64,000 nt of DNA from Termitomyces sp. T153 (GCA_018296165.2 JACKQL020000006.1:1426001-1490000); one strand, 5' to 3'. Positions 48,245 to 63,191 are shown, counted from the stretch's first letter. Notes: generated from the sequence alone by a model not told the origin. Numbers and translations: made by a program.

Positions 48245-49170
48245 TTTATGCTATGTAAGTAGTGTGCACCAGCTCTAGGTTGAAACTCACCTGCATGATA
48301 TAATGATGATTCAAAGTTTTCTTTGTCTTCGGACAGGATACGAAAAACCCACTCGCCTAGGCTCTTTCATATCCAGCAGCAGCTTGGTTGATCAGCGTGA
48401 GAAAGAGGGGAAGATGCGATCCCAACACCAAGAAGACAACAGCACGTCGAGGCCAGTACATGGCAGGCTCACATCACACCCACTTATGCCCCCTAATACA
48501 AGGCATTCCTGGCCAATGACCGCTTCAAAAACTACGGGAGTAGCAAGTTCATGACGTTGACATGGGGGTCAAAGAAGATACTATATGTTGACCAAGCACA
48601 AGTATGACAATAGGAGAGTGGGTTCTCGACCAAATAACTGCGCGTCAACATCGCAACTCCCATTGAGGGATTGATGCAGCCAGAACGGCGTACAACCATG
48701 TCCCCACTTTATGAGGTGGGGAACGGCGGCGGAGCACCGGACTATTCCTCGATGTCCCCCCACCAAACCGTATCTCAGCTCGATATCCAGAGGATATTCT
48801 TTTCTTTGTCTTGTTACCATAGATTTCGGATGCCAGGAAGGCAACGGGCGCGATAGGAAGTCAGGTGCGATAAACAAGAGTAACCGTGCCGCGACGTTCC
48901 CCGTACTTAGTTCGGTAACTGCGTACGGGAAGTCTGGGCCATGGGATCACGACTCGCAAGAGAAGACCACAGCATCACTCTTGAACACTCCCCAGTCTTG
49001 TGTGAGACGATTGTCGCTGGTATGTCCGAAATCATGATGATACCAAGTCTTGAATGTCTTGAATGTTAGTATCCGCCCCTTTCATATCTCCAAACACGGG
49101 TTTTCCCACGCTGGAGGCTCGCCCCCTTCATGAACTATTAACAAAAAAATATCGAGAACAATGTACACAA
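48245..49170. other. Right border of the transposon island, no gene seen
   Basis: CpG content returns to the host-gene level here. Frames up to 108 codons overlap on both strands without motifs. It includes the 3' flank of the Nup96 gene. Confidence 0.35.
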
Positions 49171-52100
49171 TCAATTGATCTGGCTAAGAAATCTCGTATA
49201 CCCTATCGATTGGATCCTCTCCAGCCGCGTCGATTCATCCATAAACGTAGAATTGACTTGCGCCTACGAACCAACTCGATTACAACGACCATAAAGACAG
49301 GAAAATACTACTCACCAAGACAGACGGGGCATACTTTTTCACCTGCCTCATTATGCCGGCAACCATCTCAGTCAGAGCGACCCCATGGCGCGGGTCCGAC
49401 CCCTCTCTAAAAAGATCGGGAACAAGCTCAATGAGCCTCGGAACGTTCTTGATTAAGTCTTCGAATCGGCTATTCTGTACCAGATCTGCAACGGCGTCTC
49501 CCTCCACCGCAGGCCGGGGCAGATACGTCATGATTTTTACGTAGTCCAGGAAAATCTTTTGAAAGGTGAAGAAAGAGGTATCAATAAGTTTGTTGACGAG
49601 GATCTTGATATCAAAGGAAGTGAAAAAGACTAGCCTTCCCGCGAACATGCCAGCCAATGACAGGATGATTTACGAAAATGGTGAACAGATTTTTGAGCAA
49701 CTCGAAATCTTGGCGAAGGATCGCGTCTGGTGCGAGCTCCACAATAGCTAAATCATGTGCAGTGTCGTAAAGCTCCGCCTGCAGGAAGAGCTCGTACGCG
49801 TCGAAAATATCTCCATTGTCAAGTGCGTAGTTGGCCTGTACAAAGTCCGTTATAGTGCAAGGAGAGGTTCATATCAAGGAACACACCTTTGCTTCTGTTA
49901 TCCATGTTCTGGGTATCTTCAAACTTCCCTCAATACCCCTCGACATCCACTCATCTAATCTGCCTGCAGATCGCGCCAGAAGATCCTTGATCGCCTTCTT
50001 TCGTCTGTGAACAGACCGAAAACAGACATTAGCCGATTAGACGAAGCTACCACACTAATCTCTACTTACCCAATAGAACCTTCGATGTGTAACAGCACAA
50101 ACAAAGCCTCCTGAATCAGACCCTGGTTTTCCAGTTGTGAAGCATAACTGCTGGTCAACAAATCAGCACTAGGACTATGTCCCTCTTGTTTGATTCCATC
50201 ATCATCGTCACTGTTCGAAATCTCATCATCCATACGGCGCGTGCGGCCAACCGGGTCACCGCGGTCAGCAAAGTCGCGTACTCGCATACATCGTGAAAGG
50301 ATGATGTACAGGTGCCACGAGATGCTGTAGTCAACAGGCGAAGTGCCAAACGAGAGGGGAGTAAGGATTTGAGAAAGAGAGCAAGCGGGCTCAGCATGAA
50401 GTCGAATTAGGGAGAAGAGTCCATCAGTTGTGGGTGGTATAGAGGAAAGGTTCCATAGCGACGTCGTGAGAGGCGTCTTCATTTCGGAGTAGAATGGAGG
50501 TGGCCGTGGTATTTGATTCTCTGTGACAAGCTGGTTAAACGTCTGGTAGACTTGCGCTATGGATGCGTTTACAGGCTCCGAATACCACAGGTGAAGGCCG
50601 AAAGCGCGTTTCCAGTCCAGACCTTTCAGTACGTCTACGTCAGAACATTTCTCCAACCCACCACCTCGTGACCCTACCACTACCTTGTTTACCCATCCAG
50701 CCAAGAGCGCATATACTCTCCGTACATTCTCATCGATATGCACATCTATCCGCTCCCCATGCCAAATCTCAATCTGATGTTTAAGGTCTTGCTGGAATTC
50801 AAAATCTCCTCCAGCTTGTGATATAAGAGTGGCCAGTCTCCAGAATTCGCCGTCAATGGCCGCGTTGACAGCCTTTTCAATCTGATGGCCCGTGAGAAGT
50901 GTGAAAACGTTAGTTGGCGTATCTGCTGAAGCGTTAGCGCGAAGCTCAGCTTCAACTGTTGGCGATACAGCGCCTTCTAGCCACGCAGAAAGTGCAGCCT
51001 TCCTGCGAACAGCACTAATCCTGCTCCGTATATCGATCGTCACGGAAGCTCCAAGGCGAAGGTCGATGTCATCAAAAAGAGCTTGACCCAGGCGAAATAG
51101 AGATGCCTCGTAGGATCTGTCCGCTGCAGGGAAGAGTGCAACGAACGATGAAAAGTTGAGAAATTCAGGATCAGGGTCAGCGAAAGGAACGTCGTCGTCA
51201 TCCGGAATTATTGGAGAGTGAGTTAGATGGTGCTGCAAAAGCTTTCCGCAGAGTGTGGCTCCTGCGGCGGCGTCGGCATATAAAGGAAATACGGTTCGAG
51301 TGATAACAGATGAATTTGCCGACGTTTTTCTGAATCGTTTGTTAGTTCGAGACGCTTTTGAAACGGAAAAAGACGTACTGGGTGGATGACGGCTTACAAA
51401 GGGCTCCAAGATGCACGAGAGTTCCGTCTGGTCCCCAGCCCACTCGAAATGAACGACCGAACGCAAGGCCTGCATCAAGAAAAGCTCCTTCGCTCCCCTG
51501 TACTGCAGATTCGGAGCTTTCTACGCGTGCGTACTTTCTCGACGGCCGGTGGATAGGTGGCTCGATATCGTAGGCAAATGAAGGTCTCTGGTTATTATGG
51601 GATATTAGACGCGCCACTGGCAGGAATAGAAAACCGCACTTCTCGAAAGTCTGGTCGAATACCATCACCATCAGAATCTCTGCTGTGCTTGCGATTCAAT
51701 GGCTGAAGTGGCACGCGTAAACTCAGGTGAGATGGTGGTAACTGGTTCAGAGCCTTGAGGGCAGCAGCCTCCTCTGGCACGCGAAACAATGATGTCTGCA
51801 TCACATGCATTTTTTGAGCATCTACGCCGATGTGCTGCGCCCATGATGTGAGCGTCGGGTCTCCTCGGGGTGGAGGCGACGATGAAGAGGAAGGCTCGGA
51901 GACGCGTGGATTTGGTGCGCGTCTGTCACTGTCGACTTCGTGGGCATACCATATTTCGCCATCCTCGTCCTCTATAAGTGCATTGCGACTGGAATGTTTC
52001 CGACGTCGCGCCCTCGACGTCAACAACTCGTCTTCATGCATCTCCGAACTTGGGCTGGACGACCTCAATGATTCCTCCTCGCTCTCTCTCTCATCTTCGC

Positions 52101-52179
52101 TGGGCTCAAGTTCCTGTTGTACCTCTGGTTCTGAAGAAGAGTCGCTGCTGTCGCTGAAATCTGCGCGAAACCGAGCCAT
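49171..52179 (-). CDS. Nucleoporin Nup96 (Nup145C/Nup189C) homologue
   Basis: The ATG at 52179 opens an acidic, Ser-rich N-terminus (MARFRADFSDSSDSSSEPEV). A conserved block RSFRVGWGPDGTLVHLGAL follows, then the long helical domain typical of the Nup96 family, with AFGLHLWYSEPVNASIAQVY at its centre (DWKRAFGLHLWY). The C-terminal exons read VKIMTYLPRPAVEGDAVADL and PRLIELVPDLFREG, and after a 52-nt intron a short last exon ends at the TGA at 49171 (DESTRLERIQSIGYTRFLSQ). About 6-8 exons. Nup96 is a scaffold subunit of the Y-complex (Nup107-160/Nup84 complex) of the nuclear pore. No Nup98 FG repeats or autopeptidase precede it, so the gene either encodes Nup96 alone or its N-terminal part is elsewhere. 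Confidence 0.85.
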
Positions 52180-52339
52180 GCCTTGGCTTTTCAAGAACAA
52201 ACTGACAAGCTTCCCGGACAATTGTAAGGCGGAAGGCCTTTGATGTTAACACGACCAAATAGAGGCCGTCTCAATCACATATGTTAATTGAGGAAGGCTT
52301 GATCTAACTTAATTCAATCAAAGATTTCTCTGATCTCCT

Positions 52340-52536
52340 GGCACTTGAGGAATTCTTGTAGACTTCTGGAGAAATACCTGTTAAAAACATGTTAAATAAG
52401 TCTTTCTCTAGAAACTCTTAAGAATTTCCTAATTAGAAAATTTGACAGGTATATCTGGAGAAACGTTTGTTAGAAATCACTTAACCTGTTTTTAACAGGG
52501 GTTTCTTCAGAAATCTACAAGATTTCCTCAAGTGCC
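52340..52536. mobile_element. 197-bp MITE with long terminal inverted repeats
   Basis: The left arm starts GGCACTTGAGGAATTCTTGT and the right arm ends with its imperfect complement (ATTTCCTCAAGTGCC); pairing continues for about 58 bp into AACATGTTAA/TTAACCTGTT. No coding capacity. Target-site duplication is not clear. It lies in the promoter side of the Nup96 gene. Confidence 0.75.
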
Positions 52537-52922
52537 ATGGATTGAATGAAGATTTCCACGTCATGAGAATTTTCTGACCTTAATATACTTGTGAGATCTG
52601 TGAAACTGTGACATCTGGTATACCTTGAAGCAAATATGATCGATCATGGTAAAGGGGTCACATATTAGCTTCTGCATCTCAAAATAGGGTAAATCCAGAG
52701 CTCACGACCCTTCGGTGATAAGATCTATTGATACAAGTTGTGTCAAAAGTTTGAGTACATGGAACATATGAGAAACTCCTGGTGGTAAACTATTGATACT
52801 AGTGCAATATAATATACATAAGAGATTCTGTTTTGAGATCATGGAAAACCATCTACATCCATGAAATATTATTGTGGGAGGGACCACCAACCGTTGGAAG
52901 CCAGGAGAGTGAAAAGTATGAA

Positions 52923-54509
52923 TTACTCGTAAATCTTGAGCCACTGGAAGTCAAAGTACGCATTTATGAAAGCAGATGGGTTATTATTCACGTAGTCTTG
53001 TTCAGAAATGAGCACAGCTCACACAATTACCATTGTTGAATCACTCACCAACACAAGTGGAGGGACATCCCGACGCAGCATAGACAGAGGAGCTACCAGC
53101 CCAGTCGCCGCCTAGGGTCCCTAAGTCAGACGGACTCCAAAGATCTTAGAAAATCATGTCTTACAGAACGTCACTACGAATGCAAACAGATACTCGTCAC
53201 AAAACATACGCAGAACAGCGGTGTGTATTGGTACTCACAGTTGATAACAATATTATGCGGACCAAATTTGTTACCAATTGGACACGACGAACTCGGAAAA
53301 TGGGCAACAGGGGTACCCTAGAAACCATCAGAAAGAGAAGAAAGAAATAAAAGCGATGTTAAACACTATGACATACCCAATTGTCCGTATTTACGGAAGT
53401 GATGCCGTTCTTAACATCGGAGGGAACGTTGGTTGCAGTCCTTGACCAGAACCAGACCTTAATGAATGACGACGTACGCTCCATCGCAAACCTTATATTC
53501 CCAACGAATGAGTAATCACCTTTCGAGAGAATTCTACTCACCAGCCACCTCCATTGCTGTTGAAAGCCGGGCCGTAGCTTCGTGAATCGCTGAATTTGAC
53601 ACCACATCCAGCGTTGTTCATCACTGCAGAGTCGCAATTATTTCCTGTGGCTGTCCTGGAAATTTTCGCGTGAGCATCATGTGAAAAATCGATACAAGAG
53701 TCAGACAAACCCGCTTTGTCGGCGCGAAGAAGGCATGGTACAACCTTTTGGTAAACATATCAAGTAGGTGTCATTGGATAATCGCCCGCCGAGATGCGGG
53801 GACAAATTGCTCTCACCAGCATTGGTATGCAACGTCGCTGTGTTAGGTCCCATGTCATTCACACCTTCTACGATATCAATCTCACCCTATAGGTGTGAGA
53901 GGGATGTTATTTTTTGTGTAAGTGATGCGTATACGTACCTGATTAGGCCAGTCAGCGCCGACCGTCCATATAGCCGGCCAGGTTCTATAATTAATGGTCT
54001 TTGTGATTGTCTCGAGGATCAAACTTCAAAGGGATCACGTACCCACAACCTCGCGGCATATGTCGAACATTGAACCTTGACCGCTCGTCAGCTGAAAAAT
54101 CTTTGAATGAGATTCTAACCTCGGTACTCACACTGTTACGGAAGTCGTATATTGCTTATTTGACAGTAAGCGCACTGAATCTCTCCCAGGCCCGCTCGCG
54201 CTGAGCACCCTCGTGTGGTCAGCTCGAAGCACGAAGTGGTTCCCGGACGAAAAGGTGAGGTTCTGTTTTGCAGCAGTAACAGCATCAACATAATTGCTAA
54301 GATTCGAGAAGCGTTTGAGTGTTAATTATATGGTTTCATGGTCGAACTTAAAGAACTTACACACGTCCATTGGTAGGATCAGATATCGCTTGAAACGAGA
54401 AGGATTTAAGAAAACCAGAACCTTGATGACTGTCTGTCTGGGTGTATGTCGCGCCGAGCACGTTGATGGCAGTTAGTGCTGCTAAAACCATGGCAAAAAT
54501 TAGTTTCAT
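52923..54509 (-). CDS. GH16 endo-beta-1,3(4)-glucanase (laminarinase-type), secreted
   Basis: The ATG at 54509 gives a signal peptide (MKLIFAMVLAALTAINVLGA). Assembled from about ten small exons, the chain shows GTWPAIWTVGADWPNQ followed by the GH16 catalytic motif GEIDIVEGVND, with the nucleophile and acid/base Glu in E-I-D-I-V-E. Then come NTATLHTNAG, the Cys-rich MNNAGCGVKFSDSRSYGPAF, NSNGGGWFAMERT, IKVWFWSR, NVPSDVKNG, KFGPHNIVINLTFCG and the end ASGCPSTC...NNNPSAFINAYFDFQW. The gene stops with TAA at 52923. All family landmarks are present and no lesion was seen, so it is probably active on fungal or plant beta-glucan. Exons are too small to show as long ORFs; some junctions, notably near 53.7 kb, are tentative. 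Confidence 0.85.
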
Positions 54510-55922
54510 CGGAGTACGCCTGAGTGCAATTAGAGCTAAGAAAATTGGATATACTTGAGAGCTCTTGCGTCGTTTACTTATAGTATCGGAGTGGAAAAGG
54601 ATACAGAATACCAGGCAACCGAAGCCCAGTGACTCTCGTAAATGTGGAAGAGATCATATGGACACGTTATATCAAAGTAGCAAGAGTAGAGAAATACTAT
54701 TTTAGATTCTGCAAGATAGATACCACATGCCACCGAAATCTGAAGTTTTCGAGACACATCATGAAAGTTGGGACAGCATAATGTACTCACAACTTAGGTA
54801 CAATGCTGTGACGATAATCAAATCCTAGGAGAACGTGACCTTGAGCAAGCCTCTTAGGAGGGGCTTGTGAGGACATCATGTGTGGTTCAAGGACTGAAAT
54901 CTGCGAACGTGAGTTATTCAATGTCCACGTGGACGTGAAAGAGCTCTAAGGCCTGAGCGGAGATAATCTACCGAGTAGCAATGGACCGACGAGCCAGGCC
55001 ACATGTTTGTTAAACATAGATATGTACATATCAGGATAATCAGGTGTTGTGGCTGGTGGCGGATAGCAAGGGAGGATGGATGCACGCTGCATCTGTGTTT
55101 CATCTATACATACCCGTGCCAGGAGATGAAATTATGATTACTTGACCACCCCATCTGACGGACTCAGACGCGGAACTGTAATCTGAAATCAACTTGATAA
55201 TAGAAAGGGTCATGGATCCACGCAGTGTGATTTTACCTGGAGACATTTTTACTCGGAAGGATCTGGCTAAAGAGCCAGGTCTTACAACTATTGACCCATA
55301 CGCACAGTATCGTGTTTTCAAAAATTTGGTGACTGTGGTTTCTACAGCACATGATCGCGGCAATTTCCGAAGATCAAGATCTTGTCCTTTCCCGAATCCT
55401 CTGAAATCAGCTACACTGTATACAATACTAAATGGTTTAGACTGACATGCCTATGCACAAAATTGAAGAGTAATCCCCTCATAGATGCCATCCTCAGGCA
55501 ACGCTGGAAATTCCGGAAATCACCGAGTCATGTGTTCGGGGCTGCCGCAAGGCCGACTCCATCATAACACTAAAGAATGCAGTCTCAGACAGGCCTTTCT
55601 GAGCGCACAATTTTCGTATAGTTATGAGAACAACCATGAGTACGGCTTGAAGCTTGGTTGGCCAGCTTGAAGAAGCTCAATGTAGTGTATACCAATATAG
55701 AAATTACAATACTGCTGATAATGGTATTTGCAGTGTAAATAACCGAGTTCTAGCTGGACTTTGGTGTGCATCTAGGAATTGGGAGAGTACTAAGTGATAC
55801 AGCTACTATTCGTGAGTACGGATACAGATTAGGATTAGTAGTTACTTGGTGAAAGTTAGCCAAATCCGTTCAGGCCACTGCCACAACGATGTGATCTACT
55901 TATTGCCTCGCACATGGGAGGC
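54510..55922. other. Intergenic, no gene recognised
   Basis: The left end is the GH16 promoter. Minus-strand frame 55100-55363 is 87 codons long but has no motif, and neighbouring frames overlap it. No repeat found. Confidence 0.35.
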
Positions 55923-56632
55923 CTAATCTATGTTTCGTCCGCACTGCAGCAACATAGCAGCGATAATGACGCTCTCGAGGAGCCTCTGATTGATCGCATC
56001 CGAAGTGATCTGGATCGCGATGGAGTTCTGGATCTTCGAAACATTGGCAAGGAACGTGCGGTTAAAGTCCCCAACGTGCAACTACAAACCACCGTGTTTA
56101 AGTCCGGCGTATTTTCCCGAAGTATAACAAACGAGTCTCTTACATTGATAGAGTTATTATGTGGTGCCCAAATATATCTGACACTGCGGACTTCCATTGC
56201 CCGTGCACTAAAAAGGATGGCGCAACGTCAATAAACTCCACAGTTGTATCAGACAAATTTAATTGCTAACCTGCGATCCGAGGACAATCTAAGCCAACTG
56301 CTTATGGATTGCTTTGGTAGAAGACCGCGAATTTCAATCACGGGTGGCGACTTCCACTCGACGAGCGCAATCGGGTTGTCTTGTGCGTCTTTGACAACGG
56401 TGTAGCCTGGCATGTCACGGCCTGTGCTAATGGTAAAGTAGGTCCTGCCATCTGAGCCGATGACTCTCGAATTCAGAATGTGCGAGCCGGAGGATGTGAT
56501 GTGGTACGTGACGAGGGTAGTGGCGTGCGAGACGGCCGGGTAGGGGAGCGCGCCTAGAATTGAGGGTGCAGGGTCCTGTGGCCATGAAGAAGAGGGGGCC
56601 TGCCCCGCGGTCCAGCTGTTGTATGGGTGCAT
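55923..56632 (-). CDS. DUF6593-domain protein
   Basis: Start ATG at 56632 (MHPYNSWTAGQAPSSSW). Exon 1 has SILGALPYPAVSHATTLVTY, then the DUF6593 core: ILNSRVIGSDGRTYFTIST, PGYTVVKDAQDNPIALVEWK and VIEIRGLLPKQSISSWL. After an intron (GTTAGC donor) the next exon reads MEVRSVRYIWAPHNNS. A 47-nt intron with a weak GTTATA donor then leads into FNRTFLANVSKIQNSIAIQI, and the TAG is at 55923. The family is a small beta-rich domain expanded in Agaricomycetes, function unknown. Choosing the weak donor restores the C-terminal helix (LLESVIIAAMLLQ) that the family normally has. Confidence 0.7.
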
Positions 56633-58004
56633 CCTTGAATTGTGAATAAATTTGGCGTCTGCAGATGAAAAGTCCCCAAGAGAAGCTCGAGAAGGCACGA
56701 TTTGATGTTCTCCATTGTTCAACGAGCTTTTGATATAGAAACAAAGGATTGAGGCAGTACTATCGAAATACGTGAGGAGTTTTCATAGAATGCCGGTAAG
56801 ACATCTGCGTGAAAAGAGCCCATAAATCCAAAAAGAGCCCATACATCCAGGGAGTGGTAGTTAACCCCTCTCATTGATTGCGGTTCCGACATAAAAGGGA
56901 AAAACGGGGCAATACAGCCGGATACAGGTTTAAATCATCTTTACTCGACAACTCAACCGGCGAAGTTTAGAGTCTGAGGGTTGATGATGTGGCGGTGGAA
57001 AAAACAGGTACCAGGGATCACACATACACAACATAGTGGGCATGGATGTTTCATTTTGAGACATTTGCATGTTCTCGAGGTTTTGTTAGCTGAACAAACG
57101 CACGGCAGCGCTCCTTGGCGATTTGTATTGTGATAAAAGTTGACTGCGGGGGTATCTCAACAAAGAGCTCTGGTTAGGTAAGGACTAAAAGCTTTCCATA
57201 TACCGTACAAGCACTGACACACAGCCAGTGGCATAACTGGTAACCAGACCTTCACGGATACAAGTCTCGAGGCAATGATCACCGGTCTGGCGGTTGCCAG
57301 GAATTTACCGTTTCGTGCAGACCCAGGGAAGTGTATATTTATTTCTTCAGCCATATCGCTTAGGCTCAAACACCGGCAAGGATACTCAATGCCCCTTCGT
57401 TAATCTGTATTGTTTTGGCCGTTACCACTTATTAGAGGAACAAAGGCAGTGCTAGTCTCAAAAGAGCGCCGGATCAAGATAGCAGGGAAACGTTTCCCGT
57501 TCCGGTATCAGGCCTCCAGTACAGATACGATTCAACATTGAGAAGTAGCCCAGTCACAGTGCATGGTGTATAAGGGCTCAGTTGAGGACTAGGAAATCGA
57601 ATAGATACGGATTCAGGTGAGGTTGATCAGTACTTATCGTTGATCAGTATCTTTCGGAAGTTGATCAGTACCAAATAAGCCTCTTTCGGAACCTTTAAGA
57701 TCGTGGCATCCGAGGATCCAGCCATGTCACCACTATGCACCTTAGCCTGTTGTTCTCAATTTTGGCTGTAAAACCATCTTGGACTACCGAAGTAGTGTGA
57801 TCACCACTTCAAATACATTGGACGAAAAATTTCAACATAGATAAGTGACATGAGAAGTTGAAGATGCTGATATTGGACTCGAAAATGCGTGGTTACAGGG
57901 TACGACAAGAGAGTATGATACGTATGTATTACAGAATTCGGACGAAGCCACGGACAATCTGAGTTTCAAAGGGCTGAAACAATTGGTAATGATTTGAGTA
58001 AGTA
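56633..58004. other. Intergenic, no gene recognised
   Basis: Contains three copies of GTTGATCAGTA at 57622, 57639 and 57660. Otherwise no coding frame with known motifs and no RNA gene. Confidence 0.4.
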
Positions 58005-59941
<1,937 letters not shown>

Positions 59942-62900
59942 TCACTCATCATCACCGTCGGTCTCGTCGTCGTCATCGCTGACGATAAGGACTCCGGAGT
60001 CATTTTCATGGGACCCAGGCCACTTTTTGACTCCGTGCACCGTCGCATACCCTTGCAGTGTATGCTCCGCATTGTTGGCAATCGACTGCACTTGTGCAAC
60101 TTGATTTATTGTTGTTGTCGTCGTCGGCATAACAGTAATAACGGTAGTGTTCGTCGGAAAATCATTGTCATCCTTCGACATTGAAGCGACCCTGGAATCA
60201 CAAAAGTAGGACAAGCAAAAATTACTCAGCTACTAGGATCAAAAGGACAACCCCAGCTCCTCACGCCGCCACGGAAGGGAGGGGGGATGGGGCACGCACC
60301 GGCTTTGTTCGCGCATAGCCGCCAAGATTGCCTCCCGCTCCTGCTTTGTCTGTGCCTTTTCAAACTTCGCCATCAATACCTTGGTTTCCGCTATTTGTGC
60401 CTCCAATCGCTTCTGTTGCACCGCAAGCTCAAACTTCTGTTTCGCCACCGCTGTTGCGTTGAAATTTGGCTTCTGCATACTGCCGGTAGTGGCGGGTCCA
60501 GGAGCTAGTGCTGACGAAGGGGCCGGAGTCGGCGGGTTCGGGGTGGCTTTAAAGGTCTCAATTGTTTCAGTAATGAAAGATACCGCAAGGTCATCCAGGG
60601 AGAACGTCGACGCTTGTACAGAAGGAGTAGCAGGAACTGAGGCCGGAGCCTCAGGCAGCATTGTTGTCGATGACGCCACATCGTTTTGTAAAGGAGAGGC
60701 AAGAGTCGAGATGGGTGAAGGGATTTGCGCATCGGTTGTTGAAAGAGTCGTAGAAGCCGAACTCCTCGACCTACTCTTCTGGCTGCGTAAAACTAACGAC
60801 CTCAATCTCTCCTCCATCGCCTTCTTGTCCTCCTTATCCTCCTGCAATGAAGACCCTGTCGTCGACAGCAAGGACTCCATACTCGCGGTAGGTGGTACTG
60901 GTGTCGTGACAAGCCCAAGCTCCACTTTGCTTCTGGCTATCCTCTCTTCCAACTCTCTTTGTCTTGCAAGCAAGGAACGAACCTTGAAGCTCGGGCCTTT
61001 AGGCGCATTCTTCATTGCTCGCGGCTCCAATGGCGGTGTTCCAGAAGCTGAACTTGACCGAGATGTGATAAGCTCCAGGAGCGGTGCCGCAAACTGGTTC
61101 GCAGTTGATTCAGTGATCGATAACGAGGCAGATGTATCATGAACACTATCTAAGGTGGTTGAGTCGATCTTAGATGTAACTGGAGACGTCAACAGGTCGG
61201 GGATAGCCACAGAAATCACCTGCGTTGTCAAGGTTTGCGTGGCACCACCTGGAGCTGGAGCCTGTATCGAGAGCGCCGGTGTTGGATCGAAGGTGGCACG
61301 TTTGGCTGTACGGGGAGATTCTAGATCCATATCGTCATCCATATCCATGTCTTCGTACGTCGGGGAAACGGGTAGACTGAAAAGCGTTCGTCCAGACTGA
61401 GCAGTACTCGAAGAAGACTGCATAGGCGATGGCGACTTTGATGATGAAATAGAGGAAGCGGTAGCGTTGAGTATGGTTTCCCGCGTTGGCTTCTTCGGTA
61501 ATTCATGTTTCAGACGCCATTGTGTCTCGAGCGTGGATTGAGGAGGCAACGGGGCACGTGAATGTCTGATTGAAGCAAATTGCGTAGAAGGGGACTGTGA
61601 TAACGGATGAGGGAGAGGTTGGGGTGTGATGGAACAATAGGGATATCCTGAGCTAAGCTTCACTTGGGAGTAATCAACTGGATTTGGGAGCAGGCTAAGC
61701 AATTGAGGTGTACTTGCTCCCTTTGATGCCGGTATATCAGGCGCAGCAACATTAACCTGAGAAGTTTGCTGTAAAGGGGCAGGGAGTTTCGCAGCGGCTG
61801 CGAGTTTTTTGGCCTGTCGCTCGCGTAGAAGCCTGGCTTTCCTCTCCTTCTTGGTCTCTTTCTTCACAGGCACCTCAATTTCCTTCTCAGCTGCATCACC
61901 TTCTATCTCACCTTCTTCAATTTCGCCTACTCCAGCATTGGCTCCGACACCATCAACTCGATACCACCAAACTTTGATAAGGTCCTCTCGTGGCCGGCCC
62001 TTTAACTGATGAGTCTTCAATCCAACTAGGGCAACGCCCAGTCGCGGGCTACCCCAAGCTTTTCGCGCCAACTCAGCAGTAGCAAACTCTACCAATGCTT
62101 TCGCCCCGGGGTGATCAATGCACAAAAACACTGGGTAGGCACCACAGGCTGATTTGCTCCATTTGTTGACCCAATCCTGCGTACGATGTGATTTGGGCAG
62201 CTGTTCTATAACGAGAGTGCGAGCCGGATTTGGAATGTAGGGTTCCCCTTTAGATGATGCATCCGCATTCCCCTTCGTAGTATTTGGAGGGATCACGAAT
62301 AAGCCATGCTTGCTCGAAGGGTCGTGGTCTGGCTTCATTCCAATGGTCTGCGTCGAAAGCGGGGCCGTTGGGGCAGCAAAGGCAGGTATTGAAGCAGGAG
62401 GAGGAGCAGGAGGAGGCTCTGGTGCAGGTATTGGTTCGGAGAAGTGTACCTTATTGTGACCCGATGGTTGAGGATGATCGGACCTATGAGGGGAGGAGGA
62501 ACCCCAGCCTTCAGCTCCTCGTCCATTGGACATGGGTACTGCAGCAGCCATAGCCATGGATGCGACCCACGAAGACGATGAGGAAGCAACAGGAATCTCG
62601 CTGTTGTGTTGCCGTGCAACATAGTTTGCCATGTTGTACGTGGAATAGGGGCCGGAGACAGATAGAGGCTTGTCTAAGCCCATGCCAACTGTATCCCATA
62701 TGTGGGGACCAGGAAGCTCATGTGAGGGATGATGCGCGTCATTGAGCCATATAGGAGGGTGGGGAGGCTGACCGCCACGTTCCTGTAACAAGCGTTCAAG
62801 CTTCCTTCGCCGCTTCCTTGCTTTCTTACTCAGGACTTCTGTCATATGTGTTGCAGAATCCAGTCTCTGCTGACTTGTACTCGCAATTGGCCCGCTGTCA

Positions 62901-63191
62901 TTCATACTTCTTTTCCGCTTTTGCAATGTTTTGTCTGTAGCGAGACAAAAGGTCTGAGCTGAAGGCTAAGAGGAAGATATATTCATGATTACCCTCAAAG
63001 CTTGGTTTTTGACGAGATCCTGTGCTTGCATTGGCAGATATCCCATTCGTCGGTACCTTGTCGCGTTGATTGGTCACAGAGAGTAATGAGTACTCGAAAC
63101 TTGCTTCGCCGACAAGTTCTTGCAGAACCTCGTCCTCAGAGTCATCAATAGCGATAGGGGAAAGTCTAGAGCCCGAACCAGTAATCTTCAT
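59942..63191 (-). CDS. Large RRM-like and coiled-coil protein
   Basis: Three exons: 62993-63191, 60300-62934 and 59942-60191, with introns of 58 and 108 nt that keep frame, about 1027 residues. Exon 1 starts MKITGSGSRLSPIAIDDSED. Exon 2 begins with a basic patch (QKRKRS, SKKARKRRRKLERLL), then a Pro-rich linker and an RRM-like fold (ARTLVIEQLPKSHRTQDWV, ALVEFATAELARKAWGSPRL), then a Lys/Arg-rich helix (KKERKARLLRERQAKKLAA) and long Ser/Pro-rich disorder. A coiled coil (KQKFELAVQQKRLEAQIAET) follows. The last exon ends acidic (VSDDDDETDGDDE). The layout suggests a nuclear RNA-associated protein; no named orthologue is recognised. Upstream open frame to 63269 lacks an ATG and may be an extra exon. 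Confidence 0.7.

Noticed and set aside
60381..61142. 253-codon plus-strand frame
   Set aside because: Lies wholly antisense to the large RRM/coiled-coil exon; low-complexity composition mirrors the Ser/Thr-rich sense codons.
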